The notes beneath the pieces are model-generated. The model worked only from the letters and a program-made list of their open reading frames with translations. It was not told the origin of the DNA and ran no database searches. Made by a program: the position numbers and the translations under genes. Of a stretch of 64,000 nt of DNA, positions 1 to 12,363 are shown in pieces (positions within the stretch are counted from its first letter, which is position 1; the number at the start of each line of letters is the position of its first letter). The stretch spans positions 32,481,634-32,545,633 of the forward strand of contig NC_081545.1 of the NCBI RefSeq assembly GCF_901000735.1. The letters are read 5' to 3'. The stretch is from Corylus avellana. Taxonomy: Eukaryota > Streptophyta > Magnoliopsida > Fagales > Betulaceae.

Positions 1-675
1 AAGAAATCTCACTTAAAAGTTCCTTGCTTTTGCAACTTCACTTTATGATTTGGCCTTTTTGATAACTGTAACTGTAACCCACCAACATAATAATTGTACT
101 TAATGCTAATAATGCCCTCTCAAGCCTGAAAAACTGGTTAGAATTAATGACTTCTTGATAACTCACTTTCTCATTATTTTTTTTTACATGTTCACATACA
201 AGAAGGGGAAGAAGAATTTGAACTAATAACATCTACTTTATGAGGTGTGATTCTTAACCGATTGAGCTACCTCTTAGAAATTCACTTTTTCATTTCACTA
301 TTCTGAATTTGCATAAATTTTTTCCTAATATTGAAGAAACAGAACACGAGTGATTGATGCCCTAAGGAAGTGTTTGTGTTATTAACTCCATATCATACTG
401 GTTTTGGCACCTCAAAGTCTAGCAAATGGGCTTCTGGTGGGGTGATATTCCGGGGATGTTTGATGCATAAGAAACAAGTTTTAGTAGTACAAGTCTATTA
501 CCAAACGGAGCCTACTAGTTTTCTTCTTTTCACTGCATGGGAAAATAGAAATTTGTTCAAATCCGAACTCTAAAAATTGGTAGTTTTAAAAGAGAAATTT
601 TACTTCAAATAAATTGTCCAACTGCAATCCATTAAGGGAATTTATGATGAAAAAAAAAAAAAAAAAAAACTATGT
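1..675. other. Left-edge intergenic stretch
   Basis: No gene is supported here. It holds one minus-strand SINE (176-281, listed separately), a run of about 20 A residues near 650-669, and otherwise AT-rich sequence. Short open frames, for example on the plus strand at 370-573, have no recognisable domain, codon bias or splice context. Confidence 0.6.
176..281 (-). mobile_element. tRNA-derived SINE with target-site duplication
   Basis: On the minus strand it reads as a tRNA-like head (A-box-like TAGCTCAATCGGT, B-box-like AGTTCAAATTC) followed by a pyrimidine-rich segment, ACATGT and an A-rich tail (seen as T-rich on plus at 176-187). It is flanked by a 13-bp direct repeat with one mismatch: TCACTTTCTCATT at 163-175 and TCACTTTTTCATT at 282-294. 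The same element recurs at 26559, 27475, 35108 and 40121. This fits a Pol III-type SINE inserted by LINE machinery. Confidence 0.8.
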
Positions 676-921
676 ACTATCAAAAAGGAAGAAGAAGAGG
701 AAAAATAGTACCATTGCTTTTAATTCATTTCACTTTTATTTTAGCTTTTGCTTTTATGAATTTATCTATTTATTTATTTATTTTTATTCAATGTGAGGAC
801 TATCAAAAAGAAAGAAGAAGAAGAAAAATAGTACCACTGCTTTTAATTCATTTCACTTTTATTTTAGCTTTTGCTTTTATGAATTTATTTATTTATTTAT
901 TGTTTTTATTCAATGTGAGGA
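676..921. repeat. 123-bp tandem duplication
   Basis: Two adjacent copies, 676-798 and 799-921, share ACTATCAAAAAG, a GAA-rich stretch, TTTTAATTCATTTCACTTTT and end at TTATTCAATGTGAGGA. They differ by a few substitutions and by small changes in the TTTA tract. The plus-strand open frame spanning both copies is a by-product of the repeat. Confidence 0.85.
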
Positions 922-1783
922 GAAGGGAAATGGATGCTTTTATGGAGTTAACTTGTTAAGGAATACTGCTTGGAAATTTAATTTTCAAGTGCTTCCAAAA
1001 ATCTTTTGAAAGAGTGTCTTAAAATTCAGTTATATAACCGCCGGTTGGTTGAACAACCACTGGCTCCTTTACTAGGGAACTCTCTTTAGAGTTAGGTCAA
1101 ATTGACTCGACAATAAAAAAATATAAATTAAATGATAAAAATCAATTATTTTTTATTCATTTAAACTTTTAAAATAAATAATGATTTAATATGATATCAA
1201 AATAAATATATTTGTCTTCATAATTTTTTTTTTCAATTAAATATTTAATGTGATAGATGAGGAAAGCGTTCAAATATTAACTAAATCAACCATTTTATAT
1301 AAACTTAAGATTTTTTGAATAAGTGGCGATTTATCGATGGTAGTGAACCTATAACCAATTGCGAAAGATGATAACTCAAATTTGATGGCGGCTGAAAACG
1401 AAGAAAAGAAAATTGGAATACTTTCTTCACATGCATGTTTGGTTGAGCTCAAGGTAAGATTGCATTTAAGAAATAAGATAATTAAGTTAGATTGTTGAAA
1501 GTCTTTTGCTTCTGATGGAAAGGGGTTCACTCTGCCCTGCATTTATTTGTATGAGTGAATTTGTTCCCTCTTTTCCTTGTTCTTCGTTCTTCCATTAAAG
1601 CTCCTCCTTCTTTGAAAATTCAATGCAGTGGTTTCTAAAGCTGAATCGACATTTATCCATAAAAGTGACTGAGCACTTGTCCTCAAATAATATTGGAGTG
1701 TCATTGACATATGAATGAATGATAAAAGTTAAAACATAAAATATTTAAAATTGTTTTTACATTTACATTAAAATGTTTTTTTA
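922..1783. other. Intergenic sequence with SINE-like debris
   Basis: No gene seen. About 1120-1260 resembles a repeat found again near 4900-5010, 10938-11045 and 34985-35095, which carries ATTTAACATGGTATC-like and TCAATTAAATATTT-like blocks. It is degenerate and has no clear borders. The minus-strand frame at 1270-1542 has no recognisable similarity. Confidence 0.4.
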
Positions 1784-1920
1784 CGTCTTATAAAGCGGAG
1801 GTTACTAGTTTGAATTCCTCTCCCTCTCTTGCGTGAACATGTCAAATATATATATAAAACGTCTCATAAAACGAAAGTTACTAGTTCGAATTCTCCTCCC
1901 CCTCTTATATGGACATATAT
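1784..1920 (+). mobile_element. Two tandem 5'-truncated SINE copies
   Basis: Two head-to-tail copies of the 3' half of the window's SINE family, about 1784-1847 and 1860-1920. Each has the B-box-like ACTAGTTTGAATTC or ACTAGTTCGAATTC block, a CTCCC-rich stretch and the GACAT/ACATGT end followed by AT repeats. The tRNA-like head (A box) is absent from both. Confidence 0.6.
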
Positions 1921-2007
1921 ATATATAAGGTGTTATAACTTTTTTCTACCAATGAAGTGGGTTTCAATGTTGAATATTATAGAAATTTTCATTTATTACA
2001 TTAAGAG

Positions 2008-2215
2008 CCTGTTTAAAATTGCGTTTGAGGGTCATAAAAGTGCTTTTAACACTCAAAAAATTCGTTTGAAGAAAAAAATATTAATTTGGTAAAACAATTA
2101 AAAACGCTTTTAAGAGCCTAAAAAGCTTAAAAATAACCAAAACACATTTTTGACAAAAATTTAAAAATAAAACTTTTTTCCAAAAACTTATTTTAACATA
2201 AAAACTTTCTTTTTA
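2008..2215 (+). repeat. Dispersed CTGTTT/TTAAAA repeat, copy 1
   Basis: Begins GAGCCTGTTTAAAATTGCG and contains AGTGCTTTTAACACTCAAAA and AATTCGTTTGAAG. The same order of blocks occurs in inverse orientation at about 16935-17190. Chance translations of the two copies share the string KSAFNTQK, which shows the relationship. It looks like an old MITE; termini are too degraded to assign a superfamily. Confidence 0.6.
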
Positions 2216-5200
2216 AACACAATTAAATATATAAAAGAGATGAAAATCAGAAGCTAGTGCAACAACTCAAAGGTACAAAGAGAAGCCAGTTCACAGTTGC
2301 ATTGAAATTATGCAAACTATTTTGATCAGGTCTACGTTGGTACGGATCGAGCACATACATAACTTGCAAAGAAGATCGAGCTCATTTAATAAGCACAGTT
2401 GGCCTCAGTCGAGGCAATTTAAGACCCATGTGAGGTTCATTATCCACTGAAATAAATGCTTTTGTACATTAAAAAGAAGTATATAGAAAATGGAAAAAAT
2501 AAAAAAATACACAAAGATGTGCATTGTGTCTTTGACATCTAAATCGTGGCCACAATTTCACCATTGCTCCACTGCTTTCAACACAGCCTGGATTCAGTAT
2601 CTGAGTATCCTCTCATTTAATGAGAATAAATATTACTTTCAATATATATATATTGAAAAACTAAAACCCAACATATATATTGTTTTACAGTATTAGGAGA
2701 TGACATATCATGACGTGCTCCCACGTATGTTTTTTTTTTTTTTTTTTTTTTTTTTCACCCATTGGGTTAGGTCACCATGCATTAACTGTAATAAAAAAAT
2801 AAATAAAAAATCATGGCATGATTTGCTTTGATGATTTGTGGCATATATATTCTCCAATATCAAATGTTAGTATATATAGATTTGTAAATTTCCTCAATCG
2901 AATCACCGATAAATTTGGGCAGGTTGGGAGTAAAGAAAAAAGAAATTTATCATACAAATCACGTACATATGTAACATGTTGAAAAGAAAGTGATGATCCT
3001 AGAATGCGACGCACCAATGTGCACTTGAATGCATATGTAATATAACAAGACATGCATTGTCAAATGTCAAATTCAGTCCCCTCGATGACTATAAGCATGT
3101 GAAACCCTGCTCTTATTTTTTCCAAAAGATTGTTTTGTCATGCATGCCTGCAACCCACTTCCATGGATATATATATATATAACATTCTTTTTAAAGAAAA
3201 TATTTATTAATTGGAGATGCTCTTCTTATATATGATTAAAACATTTTTTTTCCCGCAATTTACAGAAATATATTTTAAAAGTCTCTTTCTAAATAATAAA
3301 AAATCTGAACATGAATAATAATAAAATTAAACTACAACAATTGTCAGATTGCGTTGCAACAAACATATATAATCTTGTCCGTGGGTTGTCTTCCCTACGG
3401 TGTGAATTTTTGAACCCAGACCCGTTGTAGATGTCTGAGTCATTCATTTAATTGGCCAGCATCCATTATTTTTTTTTCTTGCGAAAAGATCAGAAGTCAG
3501 CAGACCAAAGGATCAACCCGAAATGGGGGACCATATTAGTAATTACCTGTTGTCGGGGGGATTATAATTAGTGCTTCTGCTGCAAAAGGAAAAATTAATA
3601 TATATTAAAAGCACCATTTTCTTCTTCGACCATATGCACATATACCTTTGTTGTATACATTATCCCATACGATCTAGACCCTACATTTGAGTCTCGAGAT
3701 AAGATCTACGCTAGAATGGAAGATGATGCACGAAATCCCTTTGTCTTACAAGTTTCACCCTTATATAAATCATAAATGGTATCATGCATGATAATGTAAC
3801 AATAATTGCTTTATGCGATTTAAATTTGTGATTTCAAAAAGTTGGATTAAAAAATAACAAATTTGTTTAAAATCGCACATTTTGCCTATGAAATAGCATT
3901 TCCGAATGCACTCTTAGGGTAATGAGATGATACATTTCTAATGAGTGCGGCTAGGAATACTAGCTATATATTTGTTATTATTGAAATTTTTTGTTATTAG
4001 ACTATCTAAATAATACATAAATTTGAGCAATTTAAAAGAAGGGTGTTGCGAGGCTCATCTTTCCCAGGAAGGTGAATCATGCATCTTGAACTGTCCCAAA
4101 AAAGTGGACTTTGTAACCCTCTCTCTTAGGTTGTCTAAATTTTTGTGTCATGATTTGAGTAGCCTAATATTAGGGGATGCGGCAATCCATACCGTTTACT
4201 ACAATTAAGTCCCTTACAAATTGATGAGGCAATACATGCACTAAAATGTGGACGGTCATTTTCATATAATGTTGGCTAGGCTACCACATGAGATTGTAAA
4301 TAAATTGTTATAACAGTTGTAATACCTAAAGTATTTTCCATTTCCATATATATGCCTCATCTTAGCTAGTTGCATTACAATATATATATATATCCCACAT
4401 AGTATATAATATTTTCTATATAAAAAGTGGTATCGATCTGAGCATCCACGACCTCTACTACACTTGTGTCCTATGACCATTATATAGAGAATATTATATA
4501 CTATGTGGGGGTGCGCACTAACACGTATAAGGTGATGGAAGTAAGTTCAGGTGGTAGTGAATATAGATGATGGCATATGCTAGATTTTTTTCAAGAAAAT
4601 CAAAGTAGTTGCTTTCAGAAAATGAAATGAAATTGAATGATTTTTGACAACGTGAAAGAAATGTGTCTCATCTCCGAACTTGTTAGATGGGTGCGTTGCC
4701 TATTATATCAACCGTCACCCTATAATTTTGGTCTGCCAAAAACGATGCCTATATATGTGTGTCACACGACCATAAAAGAGTAGCTAGATCGCGTGTGATG
4801 AGTGACCGCCACCCACCATGTTTTTTGAGCATTCTAAATAAGTAATATGAAAAACCACTTAAATTTAAAATTAGGTACAATTCTAGTAAGTATTCAATTA
4901 ATTTTAGAAGAAAAATTAATGTAGATCAAGATGAGAAATAGAGCTTGAGTTCACACGTAAGAAAAAATGTTTAAATATTAATTAAATAATCATTAATTTA
5001 TTATTTATATTCACTTTCAGAGAATTACCTTTTAAGTAATTAACCATAACGCAGTTATGTGTGTATATATATATATATAGCTTTCTCGCTCATGTGGTTA
5101 TCTTTTTCTTGATTTATTTAAACATCATTTTGAACATTAATTTGAAGAGTGTTATCATTTTATTTTTGTTGGTAAAAGTTTATTCCCCTAATCTCACCTT

Positions 5201-6093
5201 TGATAAAGATGAGTTGGTCACCCACAATCTCCCCTCTCAAACTGGCAAGGCGCAAAAGGTCTGGCCACAAACAAAGATGGCAACCCCTGATCAGTGATCA
5301 GCTACATTTCTGCCATTAAGAGCGTTAAGCGTGTAATTGTGAGATTTAATTATGTCTCAAATTGGTGAAGTATAAAGAGTGTGCCAAGGTAATTAATTAA
5401 ATCCAAGTCCATTAACTTAGAGAGACGGAGACAGAGAGCTAGCTGGGAAAGAGAGAGGAAAGAATTAAATCGAACGGTTGTTTTTTTTTTTTATAATCAG
5501 AGATCCCTTGTAATATATTTTTTTTGCTTTCCAGTGCCTTTTGGCCGCCAGAGAGAGAAATATCTTGCTTACAAGCCAGAATGTGACATGAAACCAACAG
5601 CAATAAAGTCTATCATAAATACATCTCTTAGATATTGGACATTATATATTTTATACAAATTAAGAATATACGGGGGAATTAATGTGAGCAACTTCTGAGA
5701 CTCCATCTAGAATCAGTACTACTTACTCAAGCTTGTACTGGACCATATCCTCAACCCTTGAGCTCTCAGATCTTGATGAAAATGCATAGATTAAAAGGAA
5801 CAAAGGGCTGAACTATGAACAATTTATATATATATATATGAGAGAGCAGATTGCCAACAACTGTAATGTTGCTTTCACAGCATTTCAAACATGAGAAGCA
5901 TTTTATTGCTTTGTTTTTAATATCAAATTTTGTGGAAGCAACCAAAACTACTTTGGCAATATCATTTCTCCATAATAATAATAACTAAAAAACAAATTAA
6001 TTGCTCTTCACTTGGCTAGCTTGAGGACTGTGGACGTCTACTTCACTTTCTGACAATAATGGCTCTGACATTTTTGGCAAACAGATGATCAAC
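2216..6093. other. Intergenic region downstream of MYB
   Basis: No coding gene supported. It contains poly-T at about 2730-2754, several (TA)n runs and a GCGATTT-type MITE remnant around 3800-3925. A degenerate repeat lies near 4900-5010. The part next to 6093 is the 3' flank of the MYB gene. Small open frames (2490-2696, 4023-4208, 5061-5297) show no domain or splice support. Confidence 0.45.
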
Positions 6094-8187
6094 TCAAAAC
6101 ATTGGTGAATCGGAGGGCGGAGAATTCACCAAATTAAGTATGTTATTCCAGTAATTCTTGTTGTCTTCATAGTAGTCACTGCCACTGCCACTGCCGTTGT
6201 CAGAATCATCACCTCCGTCTGATAAACTCCGCTCGGAGTTGTTAAGCAAAAGATTAGTGAACCCCTCCTCCCCCACTCCCATCACATTTCCGAAGTGAAC
6301 ATGTCCACCACCACTAGTCCTCAAAGATTCTGGAGTCCATGTGCCTTCCATGGACATTGTCATGTCATGAACACCAGACGTAAAAGACAACGAGTTCTCC
6401 ATGCCCTCTTTGTATTCTGGCAAATGGGTCGAGTTTTCCAATCGTTTCCAATCCTGCTGATCCCCTTCTTCTTTAACCATTCCGGCCTCCGAAGAGCCCG
6501 AAGTACTCCCAACAAACTCAATCGTAGGCATTGGATTCTCCCCGACTCCGGCCGTCATAATCGGCGGCACACTCTCCGAAAATGTAAGTGTCGATGTGGG
6601 TGACTCAAGGTCACCGCCGATTCCTGTGGATGCAAGAGCACCGCCGCTTCCTTCAGCTGATCTAGACCACCCACTATTCCAAACTTTTAGTGCGTCCAGA
6701 GACCCTGAAGGCTGTTAAAATATAAATTAAATAAGTATTTAATTAAAAAAAATTTACTTGTGCCCTTTACCTTGGATAATATTAAAATATAAATTAAATG
6801 ATTACCAGAACGGAAGTGGAAGCAGAAGATGAAGAAGCGTTTCCAAGCTGATGATGTTGAAATGATGAATGGGAACGTAGCTTTGATTCTCTAACAAGCC
6901 TTGCTTCAGCTTCAAGGCGAGCACTCTCCCACTGAGCCATGTGGCTGAGGTTGGCAGCATTCTTGGATTGGCCGTCGTTGGAGAGTAGGGCATCATTCTT
7001 GGCCTTGTGGGTCACAGGGTCGATCCCCATTTTGGCTAACCTTTTCTTAAGATGCGTATTCCAGTAGTTCTTGATCTCATTATCTGTTCTTTTCGGCAAG
7101 TGAGTAGCTATAGCCGACCACCTGAGGACAAGACAACAAAGACTTACATAACACAGACATACCTCAAAATTAACTAGAAGAAAAACCCTCGAAATTATCA
7201 ATGTTTTATGATGATCAGTATGTACAAGAAAGAAACCTCAATTTCTATGACGTTTTGACAAATTCACTTTATAGAACCTTTTCAATTCTATTATGTTTGT
7301 TTTTGCATCTAAAGACAAGTAAACAACCAATTTAATAAGAGAGAAAATATAACTCATGGAAACTGTAGAAAGCACATTGTCAAATCTAGGTCAAGACGAG
7401 AATTTGTGTAGGTGATAGAGTAGTAGGTGGGTGAATTCAAATACTATATATAATAATTATACTTTCCTGTAGAAAATGAAAATGAAAAATTAAAAAGAAA
7501 AAAGAAAGAAAAAAAGTACACTAAACTTTGTTGAAACTGAGGAACTTAAGACTCGGCAGATGAAGCGTCAAATCTTCTTATAATCTTTTTTCGGACAACC
7601 CAAGAAGCAATTTTACACTGGAACCATCTGAAGAGGCTTAAAATCATATATGTTGAAGCACTCTTGGCATAAAAGAAGGAAAAAGCAAGCATGATCAGGC
7701 AAACTGGCTTCTAGCTAGGTTTGATTTTTATGAAAGAAAAACCGGAAAAGTTCACACAAAATAACACATAAACAAAAGATATATATATATATATATATTT
7801 AAAAGAATCTTTATATATATATATATATACCTGTTCCCTAAGAGAGCATGGAGTTGAATGATAGTTTGTTCTTCTTGCAAGCTGAACTTTCCTCTCTTGA
7901 TATCAGGTCTAAGATAATTAGTCCATCTGAGTCTGCAGCTCTTCCCACACCTCTGAAGGCCTATAAAAACACAAAAGGGTAATTAATTAAAGGCTACAAG
8001 AAGAGTGAGAAAATTTGAAGTATTTCCTACAAAGGAGGTAGCAGTGCAAATCACCAGCTTTTGTCGGCAAGGCGCGCCAGCTTCCGTGGCCATGTTCTTC
8101 AATGTAAGCTAAGAGCTTTTGATCTTCTTCAGGCGTCCATGGCCCTTTCTTCAAACCCACCTTGTCACAGCACGGTGACCGACCCAT
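6094..8187 (-). CDS. MIXTA-like R2R3-MYB transcription factor (MYB16/MYB106 type)
   Basis: Nuclear DNA-binding regulator. In this family, subgroup 9 proteins control conical-cell and trichome shape and cuticle genes. Exons on the minus strand: 8187-8055 (133 nt), 7960-7831 (130 nt), 7121-6806, 6711-6094, giving 398 residues. The 133/130-nt first exons and the phases are classic for R2R3-MYB genes, and all borders are GT-AG. The protein starts [18 protein letters not shown]2 spans about 14-61 and R3 about 67-112, ending [14 protein letters not shown]. Residues 150-166 carry the subgroup-9 motif [17 protein letters not shown], and the end is [19 protein letters not shown], as I recall for MYB16/106. 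R3 lacks the [D/E]L..[R/K] signature for bHLH binding, as expected for MIXTA proteins. Intron 2 contains (TA)n runs. A TATA-like element lies at 8374-8382. A larger frame upstream of 8187 is 5' UTR read through. Confidence 0.95.
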
Positions 8188-8252
8188 TTGGAAGTGATGA
8201 ATTTGCTGCAAAAGAAGTAGTTCTAGTTTTTGCTCTTCTTTATTTAACACAA

Positions 8253-8273
8253 GGAGAGAGAGAGAGAGAGAGA
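8253..8273 (-). repeat. (CT)n tract in the MYB 5' leader
   Basis: A GA repeat on plus, hence CT-rich on the MYB coding strand, about 65-85 bases upstream of the MYB ATG. CT-rich leaders are common in plant genes. It lies between the ATG at 8187 and the TATA-like sequence at 8374-8382, so it is probably transcribed. Confidence 0.5.
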
Positions 8274-8373
8274 GACAGAGACACAGAAAGAGATTTGTCT
8301 TTGTAAATGAAGAAATGGGCAGAGGAGAAATGTCAGCGAGATAAATGGGATAAAGAAATAAATATGACCAGAG

Positions 8374-8382
8374 TATATATAA
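8374..8382 (-). promoter_or_regulatory. TATA-like element of the MYB gene
   Basis: The minus strand reads TTTTATATATACTC here, about 190 bases upstream of the MYB start codon. Spacing allows a leader of roughly 150 bases. Assigned by position and sequence only. Confidence 0.4.
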
Positions 8383-8387
8383 AACTC

Positions 8388-9441
8388 GCATGCCAAAAGT
8401 ACCCCTTATGCTTCCATGTCCAAAAAAGTACGACATGGAAATTAAATGGCTCCTTATGTCTTTTTACAAAAACAAGTTTTTTTATTTTATTTTATTTTTT
8501 TTGTAAGTAAGTTACTTTTTGTTATGAAGCAATATAAATATTCAAAAGCCACCTCAACAAAATGATATAAAAATAATGCGGATAGTTTTACCCTAAAAAA
8601 ATAAGGTACATGGTAGGTAGAGAATAATATAGGAAGTCAATAATAGTACATTAATATTCATATTTACCCAATATTCTAATCCAAAAATTTAAGTTAANNN
8701 NNNNNNNNNNNNNNNNNNNNNNNNNNNNNNNNNNNNNNNNNNNNNNNNNNNNNNNNNNNNNNNNNNNNNNNNNNNNNNNNNNNNNNNNNNNNNNNNNATT
8801 TGTAATTTAGGCCAATTATATGACAAATTATTTATTTATTATAAAAAAAAAATTGTATTTATTCGCCCATTGGTTTGATTTTTTCTTTTTAAAAATTATT
8901 TGTTTTTTTTTTATAATTATTTTATTATCTAAAATAATATCGGTATTATAAGAATATAAAAAAAAATAAGTGACATTTTTGATACATTTTGATAGTTTAA
9001 TAAGTTATTTTAGTACCTTTCAAACATTGTGAGACTCTATCGCAAATGACTTTTAATTTGACAATCTTTTTGATATTTTCCCCATTTTATAGGGGTACAA
9101 CTCGTGCAGCTTTTACTATATAGTCTCTTATAAATTTGTGGCTGGCTGACGTCTATATGATTCAGTATAGGGGCATGGTTATTGATATGGTCGACTCCAG
9201 AATAGATTCTTCTTTTAAACTTTTTGGTGGTTAATTAGGTGAAGAAAAACAATATGAAAGTTTAGCCAATAAACCAAGAACAGATGAACGACCAAGACAT
9301 ATACTTTGTATTTATATTTACGTATTTTATTTCTCGGCGTATTCACCATAAAAGATCCAAAAAGAAGAACGTCAATGCATTATAAGTCTTCTTGGTCACT
9401 AGGATACACTAATCTGCAAAAGCAGTTACTTCTGAAAGAAG
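8388..9441. other. Spacer between divergent MYB and SPX genes, with gap
   Basis: AT-rich spacer between two genes transcribed away from each other. It contains an N gap (8698-8797) and poly-T and poly-A runs. No separate gene is supported. Promoter elements of the SPX frame are not evident. Confidence 0.5.
8698..8797. other. Assembly gap (100 N)
   Basis: Exactly 100 N, the usual placeholder for a gap of unknown size. Confidence 0.95.
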
Positions 9442-10063
9442 ATGAAGTTCGGGAAAGAATTCGTGTCACAGATGGTGCAGGAATGGCAAGAAGCATACAT
9501 GGACTACAACTTTCTCAAAACAGTGTTGAAAGATATCTTGCGGTTCAAGCGGATCAGAAATGCATCAACACCAATGGCATCAACCTCACGAGGACCTCTG
9601 AAAAGAAGGGTTTCCCTTTACAGAGCATTTAGTGGGCTTACGAGCCGGCACAGAAGCTCTCCGAAGACGAACGAGGATGAAGTAATTCTTGTAAATGCAG
9701 CACAGCAAGAGGGATCAGAAGGGAACTACCAAACCATGTTCCTCAAGTCCTCGGATGTCGGGGGAGAGTACGAGCTTGTGTTCTTTAGGAGGCTTGATGA
9801 TGAGTTTAATAAGGTCATTAACTTTTACAAAATGAAGGTGGAAGAGGTAATGGAGGAGGCAAAGGAGTTGAGTAAGCAGATGGATGCTTTGATTGCTCTT
9901 CGAATTAAGGTTGAAAATCCGGTGGTGGAATTCGATGGAGCCGATGCCAAAAATCTTGCAACCAATGAGGTTTCCTCACCTTCGTCTTTGGTTAGAAAAA
10001 CTGGTAAGGAGGAAAAAGGACCATTCTTGAGCAACATTGGCATATATATATTTTTTACTTTCT
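9442..10063 (+). CDS. PHO1-family SPX-domain protein, 5' part only (cut by gap)
   Basis: Opens with [19 protein letters not shown], the start typical of PHO1;H3-type proteins, which are phosphate exporters or phosphate-signalling membrane proteins with an N-terminal SPX domain and a C-terminal EXS domain. Seen here: SPX helix 1 (about 2-40), a basic linker with [14 protein letters not shown], then [20 protein letters not shown], a hallmark of the SPX core, and [16 protein letters not shown]. The open frame runs about 207 codons into the N gap at 10064, and its last residues (IYIFFTF) look like intron read through. No splice donor stands out. Beyond the gap there is no SPX remainder, membrane segment or EXS domain anywhere in the window. 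Full-length relatives have roughly 750-800 residues. Either the gap hides most of the gene or this is a truncated copy. Confidence 0.85.
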
Positions 10064-10163
10064 NNNNNNNNNNNNNNNNNNNNNNNNNNNNNNNNNNNNN
10101 NNNNNNNNNNNNNNNNNNNNNNNNNNNNNNNNNNNNNNNNNNNNNNNNNNNNNNNNNNNNNNN
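10064..10163. other. Assembly gap (100 N) ending the SPX gene
   Basis: Placeholder-sized gap falling directly at the 3' end of the visible PHO1-like exon. Any following exons would have to be hidden in it. Confidence 0.95.
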
Positions 10164-12363
10164 GCCTTTGCCTAACAATTTGCACGGGCATGACATAACA
10201 GTTTTTGTTTTTTGTGGGTTTTTTTTTTTTTCTTCTTTCACATTTTGTGTAGCCATCATTGTGTGGATGATGGAAAATGTGATGTTATTGCAGTGGGGCC
10301 AGAATTGACTCTATAATCCTTTGTGTTTCCAATTCAGTGAAGTAGCAGTAGTACACTTGGTTTGGTTTGGTTTGGTCTGGGATTGCATTTGAAGGGCACA
10401 AATGGTATAGTAGGAAATTAAAGTTAATAATTTTGCTTTGCCTTGGTAATAATTCTTCACTGAAAAGCATGCATTGACAACTTTGACTCTGGGGATTAAT
10501 GCAATGATAGGTTGGGCTACATACTTCAATCAGGAACCTCAAACATGGAGGTATAGGGATAGGAGTGGATCAATCTGTTTGGCGGCATATAATACAGGAT
10601 ATAATTATCAAGAGCACTAATTTCTCTTTACTCGGAAAAGTTGGGATCTAAGCATATGATTTATTATTAATTTTAAAAAAAAAATAAAAAATTAAAGATG
10701 GATCTAAGCCTAGATTAGGTTAGTCTAAGTAGTTTTCATTAAGCTGGATTGTTTTTGGGCCAACAACCTAAGATTCAGTGAAGACTAAAAGGCTTAGCCA
10801 AGCAACAAAATATAACTGCAAGATCAATAACAATTAGGAACATTATAAAAATTCTGGTTCACTATATGGGTTCTTGATAAAACTAGCCGTTTGTGAGCAG
10901 TATCGATCAGAAGATACCGTGATAAAGTACTGAGATAAATAGTGATTTAACATGGTATCCAAGTAGAGGTTCTGAGTTCAAATTATGTCTTCTTTAATTC
11001 ACCATCAATTTCAATTAGATATTTCACGTGAGAATGAGTCTTAAAGTATTGAGACGAGTTGAGTGACAAAAGAGGGAGAACTAGACCGCACCACAAATGG
11101 AAGGCATGTGCTATAAATGGATTTGAAGTGGTTTTGTAAAGAAACAATAAAATAAGAATAAGAATAATGTTATATATCACATTATCTCACAACTATTATA
11201 TATTTTTATCAGTTCTAACTTTCTAACTGACTCTTAAGTTGTTTTCTGTTTTTTAACGAAGACCGATGGGTTGATGGGTTGGTTGGGGCTATTACAATAA
11301 CATTATAAAATAGTTGTGAGATAAAAATGCTGCTTCTAATATGACTTAAAAGATAATATTTAAATTGAGTGTTTTTGAAAAATGGGTAGCTAAAAAAAAA
11401 AAAAAAAAGGGTTTTTAACTACAATTTGTATAAAGAGTTTATTTGGGCTTATGATTTTATTAGTTAAAAGTGTGTTTTTAAATAAAATATTAAAAGTTGT
11501 CTTATTTAAGACTGCATTTGACAAAAAAAATTATAAATAAAAACAAATAAAAAAACATTTTCAAATTTTTGAAAAAATAAATAAAGTTTTTTTTTTTTTA
11601 ACAATACATGATTTTTAAGTCAAATCACGATTGGAATGTCTTCAACTATGGACCTTAAAAAAAACACGGAAGTAAGGTGTGAATGCTTTGAGGCATTTAA
11701 AAAAATCCATTATCTTAATATACGTATTATAGTATAATAGAAAAATACTAGAATATAATAAAAATTCTATATTTTGTGATTTTTGTCCATAAAATTTATG
11801 TGACAAAATATCACATCATATTTTTTATGAAAAAAAAAAAGATAAAATAAAAAATAGATAATATAATATCTTACCACGTAAACTTTTATATATACATTTT
11901 TTTTTTTTTTTTGGATTCTAGCATATCTCAGTTTAATATGCAACGCTATTTTTAAAAATCCAACGTCTTAAAAAGGTGGAAAATAAAAGGCATCTTCAGA
12001 AGTGATAATACAAGATTGGAGAGAGACCCATGTCAGAGAAATTATGACCCAACCTAGTCAATAGCCATAAAAGTTCACCGACTTCTCAGTTAACACTTAA
12101 CAGTAACGACAATGCTTGTGTTTTTTTTTAAAAAATTTTTTTTTGACTACATAAAAAAAAATAGTCGATATACTCAAGTGATTACAAGCTTATTAACTTA
12201 AGTTTGTTTTTGAGTTAGAACGGTACCGAAATATTTATATTAATGTATTTTTATGGACTCTTTTAAGTAATTTTGTTCCCTAACAATTGTTATAAGAGAA
12301 ATGATTAACTTCCTTTTAAACCAGTGTTTTGGTGTTTAACACGTTTGGTTCGACGCCAATATG
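10164..12363. other. Intergenic region with degenerate SINE-like repeat
   Basis: No gene supported. A tRNA-like relic around 10938-11045 contains AACATGGTATCC, GAGTTCAAATT and TTTCAATTAGATATTT blocks, shared in part with 1120-1260, 4900-5010 and 34985-35095. The remainder is AT-rich with poly-A and poly-T runs. Confidence 0.4.

Noticed and set aside
9306..9632. Plus-strand 108-codon frame overlapping the SPX gene
   Set aside because: A different frame of the same exon; the SPX frame has the family motifs.
10920..11045. LTR-retrotransposon primer-binding site (TGGTATC-like)
   Set aside because: No LTR pair, no polypurine tract and no gag-pol remnants nearby. The sequence fits a degenerate tRNA-like repeat better.
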